NCBI GenBank assembly: GCA_025934025.1 | Contig: JAICYU010000010.1 | Span: 1 to 36,874 of the forward strand | DNA: 36,874 nucleotides | Source: Terriglobales bacterium | GTDB taxonomy: Bacteria > Acidobacteriota > Terriglobia > Terriglobales > Acidobacteriaceae | Reading direction: 5' to 3' | Shown: positions 14,292-22,394 of the stretch, piece after piece | How positions within the stretch are numbered: position 1 is the stretch's first letter | How the letters are laid out: every line of letters begins with the position of its first letter | Translations under genes and position numbers: made by a program | The notes under the pieces: generated by a model | What the model was told of the DNA's origin: nothing | The model's input: only the letters and a program-made list of their open reading frames with translations | The model's database searches: none

Positions 14292-15560
14292 CTAACGGCT
14301 GGCCTGAGCCAGGTTTTCTGTCCGCAGCGCCTGGGTATCGCGATTAGGACGGCGGGCCACTAAGGGCAGTACCAACGAACAGACCATCACAATCGCGATG
14401 ATATGGACTGAGGTTGAGAATGTGCCGGTCGTCTGGTGCAAGCGGGCAATCATGATAGGCGAGGGAATCGCGGCTGCGCCCCAGGCCAGCAGGATCCAGC
14501 CGTAGATGCCGCCCATATACTTTGCGCCAAAGAAATCAGCGGTGAACGAAGGCATGGTGCCGAAGCCGCCGCCATAACACAAGCCGATGATGGCGAAGGC
14601 AATGCTGAACATCGTTGCGTTATGGATGCTGGTGAGGGCAAAGAATATGACCGCTTGGATGGCATACAGAAGGAAATAAACTCTGGCCCGCCCAATCATG
14701 TCGGATACCCACGCCCAGAACACGCGGCCCAAGCCGTTAAATATAGAGATCAGGCCGACCATGCCGGCGGCTTGAAGCGCCGTCATCCCGACGAATTCCT
14801 TGGACTGAGCCATGGGCGAGGCCTGGCTGATAATCATGATTCCTGCGGAAACATTGAGGAAGAGCATGGCCCACAGCAGATAAAATTGCCATGTGCTGGC
14901 GGCTTCTCTTGTGGTGAACTCGTAAGTGCTCGCTGCCTTAGCCACTGCGCTGGTCGGCTGCCAGCCTGCAGGACGCCAGCCCTGCGGTGGATTGGCATAA
15001 AACTGCGCTGCAATGACGACCACAATAAGGTACACAATTCCAAACGCGGCAAATGTGTAGGCCACTCCGTGCGAAACGATGGTTGGAGCGGCAATAGGAG
15101 CCATCACCAGCGCGCCTGCGCCGTAGCCGCACACGGCCACGCCGGTCATCAATCCGCGCTTATCCGGGAACCATTTGACCAGGGTCGCCACAGGAGTGAT
15201 GTAGCCCATGCCCATGCCGATTCCGCTCAGCACACCGTAGCCCCAATAAATAGTTGTAAGTGAGTGCTGAGAAGCTCCCCATCCGGCCAGGAGATATCCA
15301 ATTCCGTAAAGCACGCCGGCCACGGTAGCGACTTTGCGAGGACCTACTCGGTCCTGCCACAAGCCGCCAATCACTGTGCCGACTCCCAGGAACAGAATCG
15401 TTAATGTGAAGTTCAATTGAACAGAGGTTTCCGACCAATGCTCTATTTTCATCAGGGGGATCTTGAAAACACTCCATCCGTAGGCAGCGCCGAGACAGAG
15501 TTGCATCAAGACTGCGGCGACTGCGATTCCCCACCTATTTGGAAGACGATCTGACGCCAT
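14292..15560 (-). CDS. MFS transporter, oxalate:formate antiporter (OxlT) family
   Basis: I start at ATG 15560 because AGAGGTG lies just upstream; a GTG at 15569 would add three residues. The 422-residue protein has about twelve membrane helices. The family features are GAAYGWSVFKIPL in helix 1, GGLWQDRVGPRKV in the loop after helix 2, GIGMGMGYITPVATLVKWFPDKRGLMTG in helix 4 and FNGLGRVFWAWVSDMIGR in the second half. OxlT-type carriers exchange oxalate for formate or take up lactate or pyruvate. Its closest neighbour, 95 bases upstream on the same strand, is a formate-dehydrogenase-like oxidoreductase, which supports a small-acid substrate; formate or oxalate is inference. Confidence 0.88.
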   Translation of the reverse strand: MASDRLPNRWGIAVAAVLMQLCLGAAYGWSVFKIPLMKIEHWSETSVQLNFTLTILFLGVGTVIGGLWQDRVGPRKVATVAGVLYGIGYLLAGWGASQHSLTTIYWGYGVLSGIGMGMGYITPVATLVKWFPDKRGLMTGVAVCGYGAGALVMAPIAAPTIVSHGVAYTFAAFGIVYLIVVVIAAQFYANPPQGWRPAGWQPTSAVAKAASTYEFTTREAASTWQFYLLWAMLFLNVSAGIMIISQASPMAQSKEFVGMTALQAAGMVGLISIFNGLGRVFWAWVSDMIGRARVYFLLYAIQAVIFFALTSIHNATMFSIAFAIIGLCYGGGFGTMPSFTADFFGAKYMGGIYGWILLAWGAAAIPSPIMIARLHQTTGTFSTSVHIIAIVMVCSLVLPLVARRPNRDTQALRTENLAQASR

Positions 15561-15655
15561 AAAATTCACCTCTTCAAAGTGGCTTTTTGATTCTCAACAT
15601 CAGTTCCCCACGTTCTACTCCGCCCTATCAACTGCCTACAACAAATTTTTTCCGG

Positions 15656-17923
15656 CTAAGCTCCCACCTTTTCCGCCAGGCAGTGCGCGCCCACGATCTC
15701 AACTGTGGCGTTGTAATCCGGTACGCCGCTGGGGTCCAACCGGCCTGCCGGCACCAGCACGTTGATCTCCGGCCAGTGCGCCTGAAGCGAGCCGGGCTTG
15801 ATGCGGTCAATCTTCACCCGTCCATGGAACTGGCCCATTTCGTTGCGCAGAGTGATCGCGTCTCCGTCCGACAGACCGAGCCGCTCTGCATCTTCGCTTG
15901 CCATCAAGATGGCATCGCGGCCGGCGCCCGTAATCGGATCAACATTGGCATTGATAATGCTGTTGAACTGCTTTCCGCGCCGTGTGGCAAGCATAAAGCG
16001 GCCTTCAGGAACGCGCTCTTCGGGAAGTTCGATGGCGGTAAAGTGCCCTTTTCCGTCAGCGGTCAGGCAGCGGTCCACCAACAGACGTGGCCCACCATAC
16101 TGGAAGTTGTCCCCTTTAGTTTTCAGAGCAGCGATTCCTTTATAGGTAGGACAGACGCGATTAATCTCATTGCGGATGTCCCGCGTGTCATTCCAGGCAA
16201 AGAACTTGCTGGCCCGTGCTGGATCGAGTTTCTGGGCCATCATGACCGGGATTTCCCACTCATCGCGCGCTTCGGGAATATCGGGGCCGCCCGGAATTTG
16301 GGGACTGAAAATGATGCGCCGCTCTGTGCTGGTCTCCGTACCGCCGCCGCGTTGCTCGTAGCGTGTGCGGGTAGGCAGCAGGACCACCGTTTCGCCGGGA
16401 TCCACCAGCATGGTGGGATTCGTGACGATGTCTTGATGAACGCGCAGCTTGATTTTTCTAAGAGCGCGTTCTACCAGGTCTGGCTCGGGCAGAGTCTGCT
16501 TGAAGTTGCCGCCACTTTGCCAGAGAACGTCAATTTCGCCGCGCTCCGCCGCCAGGACCATGTGCGCCGCACTCAGGCCTTTCCATGCCGGCGGCTCAAA
16601 GCCCCAGACTTCAGGTTGCGCAAACTTCTTTGCGTTCTCCTCGTTGGCGGCAAATCCCATCACATAAGCTCCGGGCATTCCGCCCATCTCCGCGCCGCCT
16701 TGCACGCCGCTGTGTCCGCGGAGCGGCATCAGCCCGGTATGCGGACGACCAATGTTGCCTTTAGCAAGCTGAAGGTTCACGATGGCGCGCACATTCTCCG
16801 TGCCGTAGCGGTGCTGCGTAATCCCCATGCTCCAGACGACGATGGCGTTCTTTGCCTTGCCGAAGGTTTCGGCAAAGCGGAACATGTCTGCCTTGGTCTG
16901 GCCTGCGCCACTCTCCAGCTCTTCCCAAGTCAGGCTCCGGGCTTTGTTCACAACGTCGTCCCAACCGACGGTGCGAGCGGCGATGAACTCACGATCAATC
17001 CAGTTGTTCTCGATCAGGTGCTTCATCACGCCGTAGAAGAACGGGATATCGCCACCGGTATGAATCTGGAAGAAATCGTCGGCGATCTTCGTGCCGAAGA
17101 GCGCGCTCTCGGTGACAGATGGGACCCAATAGCGCTCCATTCCCGGCTCTTTATAAGGATTGACCAGGAAGACCTTTGTGCCCGCCTTTTTCGCGTAATA
17201 GAGGTACTTGGTGGTGACGGGCTGGTTGTTGGCTGGATTCGCTCCGACAAAGACGATGAGGTCTGCGCCAATCCAATCTGAGTAGGAACATGTCGTTGCC
17301 GCGCAGCCGACAGTAGCCATTAATCCGGCGGTGCTGGGCGCATGGCAGATGCGGGCGCTGGTGTCAACGTGGTTAGTCCCCACAAACCGCGCAACCTTCT
17401 GGTGGGCGTAATAGGCCTCATTCGTCAGACCGCGCGAGGTCAGATACCAGCCGACGCGCTTGGGATCGGTTGCGCGAATCTCGTCCGCAATCACGGAGAG
17501 CGCCGTATCCCAACTGGCGCGACGGAAACCTTTTTCTCCTTTGCGCCGAATCATCGGAACAGCCAGGCGGCCAAGCTTGCGGAGCTGCTTCTCCGTCTTT
17601 CCCTTGAGCTGGCTCACATCTTCGAGCAGATGCCAGTCCATCGCCGGCATCGTGTTAAAACGCAGCAGGGCGAGGCGCACCGCGCACAGGTGGACGCCCT
17701 TCATGGTCCAGTCATGCATGCCGGTAGTGCCCAGGGAACATCCGTCACAGCAGCCATCGCGCAGCACACGCCAGGCGTAACCGAGACGATCACGGTTCTC
17801 CCACAAAGCGTCCACAATGTCTTTGTAATTGTTGGGGTGTTGTTCATTCAGCCCGTAAGGGACCAGGCTGACCCAATTGCGGCCGTTCGAGACTTGGCCA
17901 TTGGCAGAAACGGTATCGCTCAT
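15656..17923 (-). CDS. FdhF/YdeP-family molybdopterin oxidoreductase
   Basis: This large cytoplasmic enzyme (755 aa from ATG 17923, which has GGAG/AGAAGG just upstream; an earlier start at 18037 would add 38 unrelated residues) is related to formate dehydrogenase alpha chains and to E. coli YdeP. The N-terminal Cys group DGCCDGC (Cys58, 59, 62) with VHLC (Cys80) can bind an iron-sulfur cluster. The Mo/W ligand position is Cys193 in TSARICHAPST, where formate dehydrogenase H has selenocysteine. Downstream are the molybdopterin-guanine-dinucleotide blocks GANPANNQPVTTKYLYYAKKAG and the C-terminal MopB domain (LATRRGKQFNS). The start has a good ribosome site. The substrate of the YdeP group is not firmly known; the OxlT-like carrier downstream suggests formate. 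Confidence 0.88.
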   Translation of the reverse strand: MSDTVSANGQVSNGRNWVSLVPYGLNEQHPNNYKDIVDALWENRDRLGYAWRVLRDGCCDGCSLGTTGMHDWTMKGVHLCAVRLALLRFNTMPAMDWHLLEDVSQLKGKTEKQLRKLGRLAVPMIRRKGEKGFRRASWDTALSVIADEIRATDPKRVGWYLTSRGLTNEAYYAHQKVARFVGTNHVDTSARICHAPSTAGLMATVGCAATTCSYSDWIGADLIVFVGANPANNQPVTTKYLYYAKKAGTKVFLVNPYKEPGMERYWVPSVTESALFGTKIADDFFQIHTGGDIPFFYGVMKHLIENNWIDREFIAARTVGWDDVVNKARSLTWEELESGAGQTKADMFRFAETFGKAKNAIVVWSMGITQHRYGTENVRAIVNLQLAKGNIGRPHTGLMPLRGHSGVQGGAEMGGMPGAYVMGFAANEENAKKFAQPEVWGFEPPAWKGLSAAHMVLAAERGEIDVLWQSGGNFKQTLPEPDLVERALRKIKLRVHQDIVTNPTMLVDPGETVVLLPTRTRYEQRGGGTETSTERRIIFSPQIPGGPDIPEARDEWEIPVMMAQKLDPARASKFFAWNDTRDIRNEINRVCPTYKGIAALKTKGDNFQYGGPRLLVDRCLTADGKGHFTAIELPEERVPEGRFMLATRRGKQFNSIINANVDPITGAGRDAILMASEDAERLGLSDGDAITLRNEMGQFHGRVKIDRIKPGSLQAHWPEINVLVPAGRLDPSGVPDYNATVEIVGAHCLAEKVGA

Positions 17924-18010
17924 GACGTACCTTCTCCGTACGGGGTGGCGCCCCCGTGTCTCTGCCCGCGGATTATATATCGCTGCACGAATGATTGTGC
18001 TAAACCTGGG

Positions 18011-18075
18011 CTGGAGAGCAAACTCCAGTTGCAGCAAAGCGCCCTCTCGCGGGCGTGACCGCGGCTCCAGCGGTC
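18011..18075. promoter_or_regulatory. Hairpin-rich divergent promoter region between YdeP-like gene and hypothetical gene
   Basis: The 255 bases between the two divergent starts (17924-18178) hold two short inverted repeats: CTGGAG-N6-CTCCAG at 18011-18028 and GACCGC-N7-GCGGTC at 18057-18075. These could be operators or leader hairpins for the oxidoreductase operon. No promoter boxes are convincing. Confidence 0.3.
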
Positions 18076-18178
18076 TGAAGGGCGACCAAGTATACCGCAG
18101 CTCAGAATGAATGCAAGCCTGAGTTGTCTTAAAGCATAAAGGCCATCTGCTCCGGCAGAAAGCTCATCCCAATCGAAC

Positions 18179-18607
18179 ATGGGATGGATTGAAGAGCTGC
18201 GCCGGAAAAATGAAGTCACATCGGAAGCCAAAGATCAGTTTGCCGAGGCTGCGCGTCGGCGGTGGTCTGAGCTTGGAGAAGAACTCAAAACTGATGTTGC
18301 AGAATTCAACAGCCGCGGAGAAGAAGCGGCATTCGAGCCGGTCACCGAAAATCATTATCAAGTCCGCAATCCGAGCTCTGGGCTGCAATTGGAACTGGTT
18401 GCGGATTTCGCCGAGCGGGTGATCCGCTATGACTACAAGGTTCTGGGCAACGCCAGTGCTGGTGTTCCTGAGGGCGGCATTCTTTCCATCCGTCCATCGC
18501 GCAGCGGCGGCGCCGACTTCTATTCTTCTGACGAGCGTCTGACTTCAGAGGAAACGCGGCAGGTGCTGCTGGAACCAGTGCTGTTTCCACCTCAGATGGC
18601 AGCCTGA
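18179..18607 (+). CDS. Hypothetical protein, soluble, 142 aa
   Basis: I do not recognise this family. The protein opens with a charged amphipathic helix (MGWIEELRRKNEVTSEAKDQFAEAARRRW) followed by a mixed alpha/beta region with strands (HYQVRNPSSGLQLELVADF, ERVIRYDYKVLG) and a C-terminal segment YSSDERLTSEETRQVLLEPVLFPPQ. There is no signal peptide or membrane helix, so it is probably cytoplasmic. Its 3' end overlaps the convergent HAD gene by 16 bases, which is unusual and could give antisense pairing of the two messages. It is divergent from the YdeP-like gene. Confidence 0.7.
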   Translation: MGWIEELRRKNEVTSEAKDQFAEAARRRWSELGEELKTDVAEFNSRGEEAAFEPVTENHYQVRNPSSGLQLELVADFAERVIRYDYKVLGNASAGVPEGGILSIRPSRSGGADFYSSDERLTSEETRQVLLEPVLFPPQMAA

Positions 18608-19311
18608 TCCGCAGATGGAAGTGCTCCCATCAATTGCGCCAGCTCGCCCATGCTGCGGACCTGATACGTGGGATGTGCCGCAGCTTTCCTTACCGCTCCA
18701 ACTCCCGGTCGGGCTGAAGGCTGGTTTACCCACACGCTTTCAATTCCCATCTGTGTTGCTGGTACAACGTCGTGATAGATGCTCTGGCCCGCATGGAGCC
18801 ACTGCTGCTTGCTGATGCCGGTTCGGCGCAGCACCTCTTCGAAGTTTCTGAGCGACGGCTTGTAACTGCCAGCCTGCTGGGCAGTCACGACAACTTCGAA
18901 CACTGCCTGAAGTTTGGGTCGTGAGGAAGCAAACAAATCGTCATCAATATTGGAAATGATGCCGAGCTTGAATTTCTTTGCCAGCGCTTGCAATGCGGCA
19001 ACAGTATCGGGAAAAGGTTCCCATGTGATCAGTGATTCGGCAAAGCTGCGCGCTTCGTTCGCGGAGATCTCAATACCGAGCTTTTTCCCGGCGCGTTGAG
19101 CAGACTGCGCCAGGACATCTCGATAGCGAAGATATGGGCCTGATTCGAGTTCGGCTTCGGCCTCGCCGTACTGTTCCAGAATCTCTGCATCGGAAATCGC
19201 GCGGGCAGCACGAGAAAACAGCGGACGCAGGCTCCGTAGCATTCCTGTTTCCCAGTCAATCAGCGTGCCATAGCAGTCGAAGGTGATCAGACACATGGAA
19301 TCGAGAGGCAT
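18592..19311 (-). CDS. HAD-superfamily hydrolase, haloacid dehalogenase type II-like
   Basis: This 239-residue protein has all HAD motifs: the nucleophile Asp12 in LITFDCYGTLIDWE, Ser/Asn in GIISNIDDD, a Lys in GSYKPSLRNF and the acidic motif HAGQSIYHDVVPATQMG. TFDCYGTLIDWE is the signature of L-2-haloacid dehalogenase-like enzymes, but many members are general small-molecule phosphatases, so the reaction is not settled. The cap domain is the helical insert between motifs I and II. It is convergent with and overlaps the hypothetical gene at 18179-18607 by 16 bases. Confidence 0.9.
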   Translation of the reverse strand: MPLDSMCLITFDCYGTLIDWETGMLRSLRPLFSRAARAISDAEILEQYGEAEAELESGPYLRYRDVLAQSAQRAGKKLGIEISANEARSFAESLITWEPFPDTVAALQALAKKFKLGIISNIDDDLFASSRPKLQAVFEVVVTAQQAGSYKPSLRNFEEVLRRTGISKQQWLHAGQSIYHDVVPATQMGIESVWVNQPSARPGVGAVRKAAAHPTYQVRSMGELAQLMGALPSADQAAI

Positions 19312-19354
19312 GAGGCAAAGATAAGCGAATGCGCCGGTGCTTGTGAAACCTTAC

Positions 19355-19373
19355 CGCTGATTAACGCTGATTA
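19355..19373. repeat. Two CGCTGATTA direct repeats
   Basis: CGCTGATTA occurs at 19355-19363 and 19365-19373, ten bases apart, or one helical turn. It lies between the HAD gene (start 19311) and the DUF6496-like gene (start 19520). It could be a binding site or a remnant of an intergenic repeat; no other function is visible in this 208-base gap. Confidence 0.35.
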
Positions 19374-19519
19374 CACTGGTCACAAGAAGCTAAATCTTTG
19401 TGCCAGCCCTGTTTCCCTTCGGCAGCCGAATTCGCGCTGTGCATCTTCGCCCGCCGATTCTTGCCAAAGCAATCCTGATGGTCTTCTGACAGCATCCGAA
19501 AATACAGGAGCGCATTCGC

Positions 19520-19957
19520 ATGCCGGAAAAGACCACCCTGAAGCGTGCCGCCGAGGATAAACGCGAAGGCAAGGCGCCAAGCACACAAGCGGGAGAGTTT
19601 GTGCGCGAAGAGATGGAGCACATCCGTCGCGGAAAGCACGGGGCGCGGAACACGAAACAGGCGATTGCCATTGACCTCTCAAAAGCGCGTCGTGCCGGTG
19701 TTGATTTAAAGCCGCCTAAGAAAGGACGCGTCTCGGAGAAGACGCGCACGTCCGCCGAACGCGATTACCGAAAAGGACACGGCAAGACCAAGAAGGCAAC
19801 CTCCTCGCGCAGAAGTTCCGCCCGTTTGAAGGCGCTCAAGCGCGAGCCCCGCTCCGCCGCATCGCACCAGGCACTTTCCCGCCAGGCGAAAAGCGCGGCG
19901 GCACGACGGAAACGCTCAGGGTCGGCGGCCGCGAGCAGCCGTCGCAAGGTGGCGTGA
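19520..19957 (+). CDS. Basic Lys/Arg/Ala-rich protein, DUF6496-like N terminus
   Basis: The 145-residue protein has a globular-looking start, EFVREEMEHIRRGKHGARNTKQAIAIDLSKARRAGVDL (about residues 27-63). It matches my memory of the DUF6496 motif, in which a helix is followed by KQAIAI-LSKARRAG. The second half is a low-complexity basic tail (KKATSSRRSSARLKALKRE, SRQAKSAAARRKR, SSRRKVA) similar to histone-H1-like bacterial proteins. It should bind nucleic acid through charge and has no Cys or membrane helix. It stands alone. The function is not established. Confidence 0.7.
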   Translation: MPEKTTLKRAAEDKREGKAPSTQAGEFVREEMEHIRRGKHGARNTKQAIAIDLSKARRAGVDLKPPKKGRVSEKTRTSAERDYRKGHGKTKKATSSRRSSARLKALKREPRSAASHQALSRQAKSAAARRKRSGSAAASSRRKVA

Positions 19958-20359
19958 ATTTTCCCTCCCGGCACCTTTCCCGTCAACGGGTGAACCTCTG
20001 AGCTGTTTCCATTGCGGTGCTATCACGGATAACCATCTTTAAATCAGTCACTTAGACATTTACAGCCAGCGTTTGCCCCGATAAAACCAGCCGCCTGTAA
20101 CGGTACCCAAGTAACTGCACTTAAGGGATATGGCTTAGGGAGAACCTTCTCTGAATAATATCTAATGATGCCAACAGGTATCAAACTCCATGCTTCCGAG
20201 ATCAGAACGAAAATCGGGAGCAAAAAAGGCAGGTTCTCCAAAATGCTTGATTTAGTGATCGGCTTCGCAATATGGTCAGGTTCGCTGTTAGGCGGTTTTA
20301 GCAGCGATCAGATTATGCCGGCGCCAGTACCGGCTCCGCCACAGCCCAAATAAGTAAAG
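19958..20359. other. Noncoding or weakly coding gap upstream of the seven-helix membrane protein
   Basis: I see no convincing conserved gene, RNA or terminator in these 402 bases. A short open frame on the plus strand (20165-20353, or from ATG 20243) ends seven bases before the next gene and could encode a small membrane peptide; it is listed separately with low confidence. Confidence 0.5.
20243..20353 (+). CDS. Possible small membrane peptide, 36 aa
   Basis: The frame from ATG 20243 encodes one hydrophobic helix (MLDLVIGFAIWSGSLLGG) followed by a Pro-rich tail (MPAPVPAPPQPK). GGCAGG lies about ten bases upstream, a weak ribosome site; the in-frame ATG at 20165 has none. It ends just before the seven-helix protein gene and could be cotranslated with it. 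This may be chance; I do not recognise the peptide. Confidence 0.3.
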   Translation: MLDLVIGFAIWSGSLLGGFSSDQIMPAPVPAPPQPK

Positions 20360-21214
20360 ATGAACCACTCCTACTCCCCCATCATTTTCGGTCTTTGGAT
20401 CGTCGGCAGCTTGCTGCAGTTGCTCTCCTGCTGGGCTGTAGTAAAGAAGGACTATCTCCGGCACTGGAAGGCCTTCGGCTGCTACCTGATTCTGATGCCT
20501 GCCATTGCGCTTCCCAGCATACCGATTGCGCTCTGGGGCAGCCAGCAGGCGTACACCGCGGTTTATGTGATCGGCGCTGTTATGGAAGCGCTGCTTTTGA
20601 GCCTCGTGGTGCTCGAGATCACCGTGAAGGTGATGGAGCCGTTCGAGGCCTTGCCGGGAAAAGTGGTGGCGCGATTTGGCTTCCTGGCAATGCTCGGCAT
20701 CTCACTGGCGATTACTCTTTCCGTGATGGTGCACGGCCACGGACTGCCGCCACAGGCAGAGATCGCGCTGACCGTGGAACGGACCATCTTCATGGTTGAC
20801 GCGCTCCTTTTGTGGATTCTGCTGTTCCAAGCCAGGTCTTTGGGCCTCACCTGGAAGTCTTCGGTAGCTGAAATCGCTATTGGGTTTGTTCTGTACTTGA
20901 CCGTCCAGGCAACGGTTCGGTTCATCATCCCGATTTATTCCGACACTACTCTTCTCACTACCTTCGCCAACTTCACCGGCCAGATCGCTTACTTGATTGC
21001 ATTGGCGAGCTGGATCTGGACCATGTACCGTCGAGATCCGGCGGCGCCGCACCCGACGCCTGAGGTGCTCGCTCGAATACAGGATTGGACGAAGGACTAC
21101 AACGCGGTCCCCAAGGAAAGAATTCTGGCTGCCATGGGCATCCGCATCAACCGCCCCGATCAGGCAGAGACTGCAACAGAAGAACACGAATCCGAAGCGC
21201 CACTGGAGCGGTAA
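20360..21214 (+). CDS. Seven-helix integral membrane protein of unknown function
   Basis: The 284-residue protein has about seven hydrophobic segments (roughly 8-28, 38-60, 67-90, 105-125, 138-158, 170-192 and 205-222) and a soluble C-terminal tail of about 60 residues with acidic end (ATEEHESEAP). The arrangement is like uncharacterised 7TM proteins found repeatedly in Acidobacteriota, but no catalytic or ligand motif is visible. His and Trp within the helices (WAVVKKDYLRHWKAF) hint at neither transport nor signalling specifically. No strong ribosome site precedes the ATG. It converges with the glycosyltransferase gene, the stops being eight bases apart. Confidence 0.75.
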   Translation: MNHSYSPIIFGLWIVGSLLQLLSCWAVVKKDYLRHWKAFGCYLILMPAIALPSIPIALWGSQQAYTAVYVIGAVMEALLLSLVVLEITVKVMEPFEALPGKVVARFGFLAMLGISLAITLSVMVHGHGLPPQAEIALTVERTIFMVDALLLWILLFQARSLGLTWKSSVAEIAIGFVLYLTVQATVRFIIPIYSDTTLLTTFANFTGQIAYLIALASWIWTMYRRDPAAPHPTPEVLARIQDWTKDYNAVPKERILAAMGIRINRPDQAETATEEHESEAPLER

Positions 21215-21221
21215 TCCGGAA

Positions 21222-22376
21222 TTAATCCTGCCTTGCCGGGTCCTGGAATCTTCCTTTCCATTCTCCGCCCTGTCCTGTCCAGTATCGAAACGCAGAATGA
21301 AAACTGGCAGCCATATAGAAGAGAGCAATCAACGGCAGAGCTAGCGACCATGCTGGGTTAAGCCGGTAGAAGCGCACCACAGGCACAAGAGAGACCGTCA
21401 TCAGCAGCCACGCTAGACCCGCGAGAACTTCGGCGACTGGGTTGCCGCTGAACAGCGCGAGTGCAGGCGGCAGCAAGTAGACAACGGACATTCCTAGCAA
21501 GGCTGCAATGAGCAGCAGAGTTGAATGTTGGAGCTGGTTGAATGCATTGCGCGAAATCATGCGGCCAATCTCAGCAAAGCTTCCATAAGGCCGGATGCTT
21601 CGCGCATGTTCCGTCAGGCCAAGCCACACTCTTCCGCCGCTTTGCTTGACCGCTCGCGCCAGCGCGCAATCGTCAATGACTTCGCCGCGAATAACGCTGA
21701 TTCCTCCTGCGCGCTCCAACGCAACAGGCCGAAGGAGAATACATCCTCCTGCGGCGGCAGCGGTTTTGTGCTTGGAACTGGCAATCCAGCGAGGCGGATA
21801 AAGCTGAAAAAAGAAATAGACGAAAGCTGGTATCAGCACTCGCTCGGCAAAGCTCCGGCAATAGAGCTTCGCCATGAACGATACGAGATCAAAGCCGCCG
21901 GACTCTGCAATGCCACAGAGAGCGGCAACACTGCTTGGGCCGTGCCCGATGTCAGCATCCGTGAGCAACAGGAAATCTGGATTGGTGTTTTTAGCGGCGG
22001 CTACGCCTTGCTCCACCGCCCACAGCTTTCCTGACCAACCAGGCGGCAGAGGCTCGCCGGAAATTACGGCAAGGCGACGAGCCTTTCCTGTTGAAGTCGC
22101 TGCACGCCGCGCGAGTTCAGCGGTGCCGTCACTGCTGTTGTCATCAACCAGAAATATCTGCACATTCTGATTGCCTTTCTGATTCAGCAAGGAGGTGATG
22201 GTTGTTGCGATGACGGCAGCTTCGTTTCGTGCAGGAACTATGGCTGCAATGAGCGCGGACTTCGTCCCGGAAGCCGCTGCGTCCGTCTTTTCCAGGTCCA
22301 CCTGCCAGAAGAACCCGCGGCCCAAGAAAAGATACAACCACACAGCAAGCGTAAGTGCTGCAAGCGAGATGAGCAT
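21222..22376 (-). CDS. Hopanoid-associated glycosyltransferase family 2 (HpnB-like)
   Basis: The 384-residue protein has an N-terminal membrane helix, a GT-A domain and three or four C-terminal helices (about 290-370). The sugar-nucleotide binding motif is AAIVPARNEAAVIATTITSLL, the first acidic site is FLVDDNSSDGT, the metal-binding LLTDADIGHGP follows, and PPGWSGKLWAVEQG is typical of the HpnB group. HpnB is associated with hopanoid biosynthesis loci, where its precise reaction is unclear. No squalene-hopene cyclase or other hpn gene is in this window, so here it stands apart from its usual cluster. The next gene upstream is 18 bases away on the same strand. Confidence 0.85.
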   Translation of the reverse strand: MLISLAALTLAVWLYLFLGRGFFWQVDLEKTDAAASGTKSALIAAIVPARNEAAVIATTITSLLNQKGNQNVQIFLVDDNSSDGTAELARRAATSTGKARRLAVISGEPLPPGWSGKLWAVEQGVAAAKNTNPDFLLLTDADIGHGPSSVAALCGIAESGGFDLVSFMAKLYCRSFAERVLIPAFVYFFFQLYPPRWIASSKHKTAAAAGGCILLRPVALERAGGISVIRGEVIDDCALARAVKQSGGRVWLGLTEHARSIRPYGSFAEIGRMISRNAFNQLQHSTLLLIAALLGMSVVYLLPPALALFSGNPVAEVLAGLAWLLMTVSLVPVVRFYRLNPAWSLALPLIALFYMAASFHSAFRYWTGQGGEWKGRFQDPARQD

Positions 22377-22394
22377 TGACGATATTTTACGGAG

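Noticed and set aside
15587-17281. A 564-codon open frame on the plus strand, opposite the YdeP-like oxidoreductase
   Set aside because: It is antisense to a strongly supported enzyme gene and has no domain-like composition; it results from codon bias of the real gene.
20044-20241. A 65-codon minus-strand frame with a hydrophobic start in the 19958-20359 gap
   Set aside because: No ribosome site, no partner gene and an overlapping candidate on the other strand; not supported.
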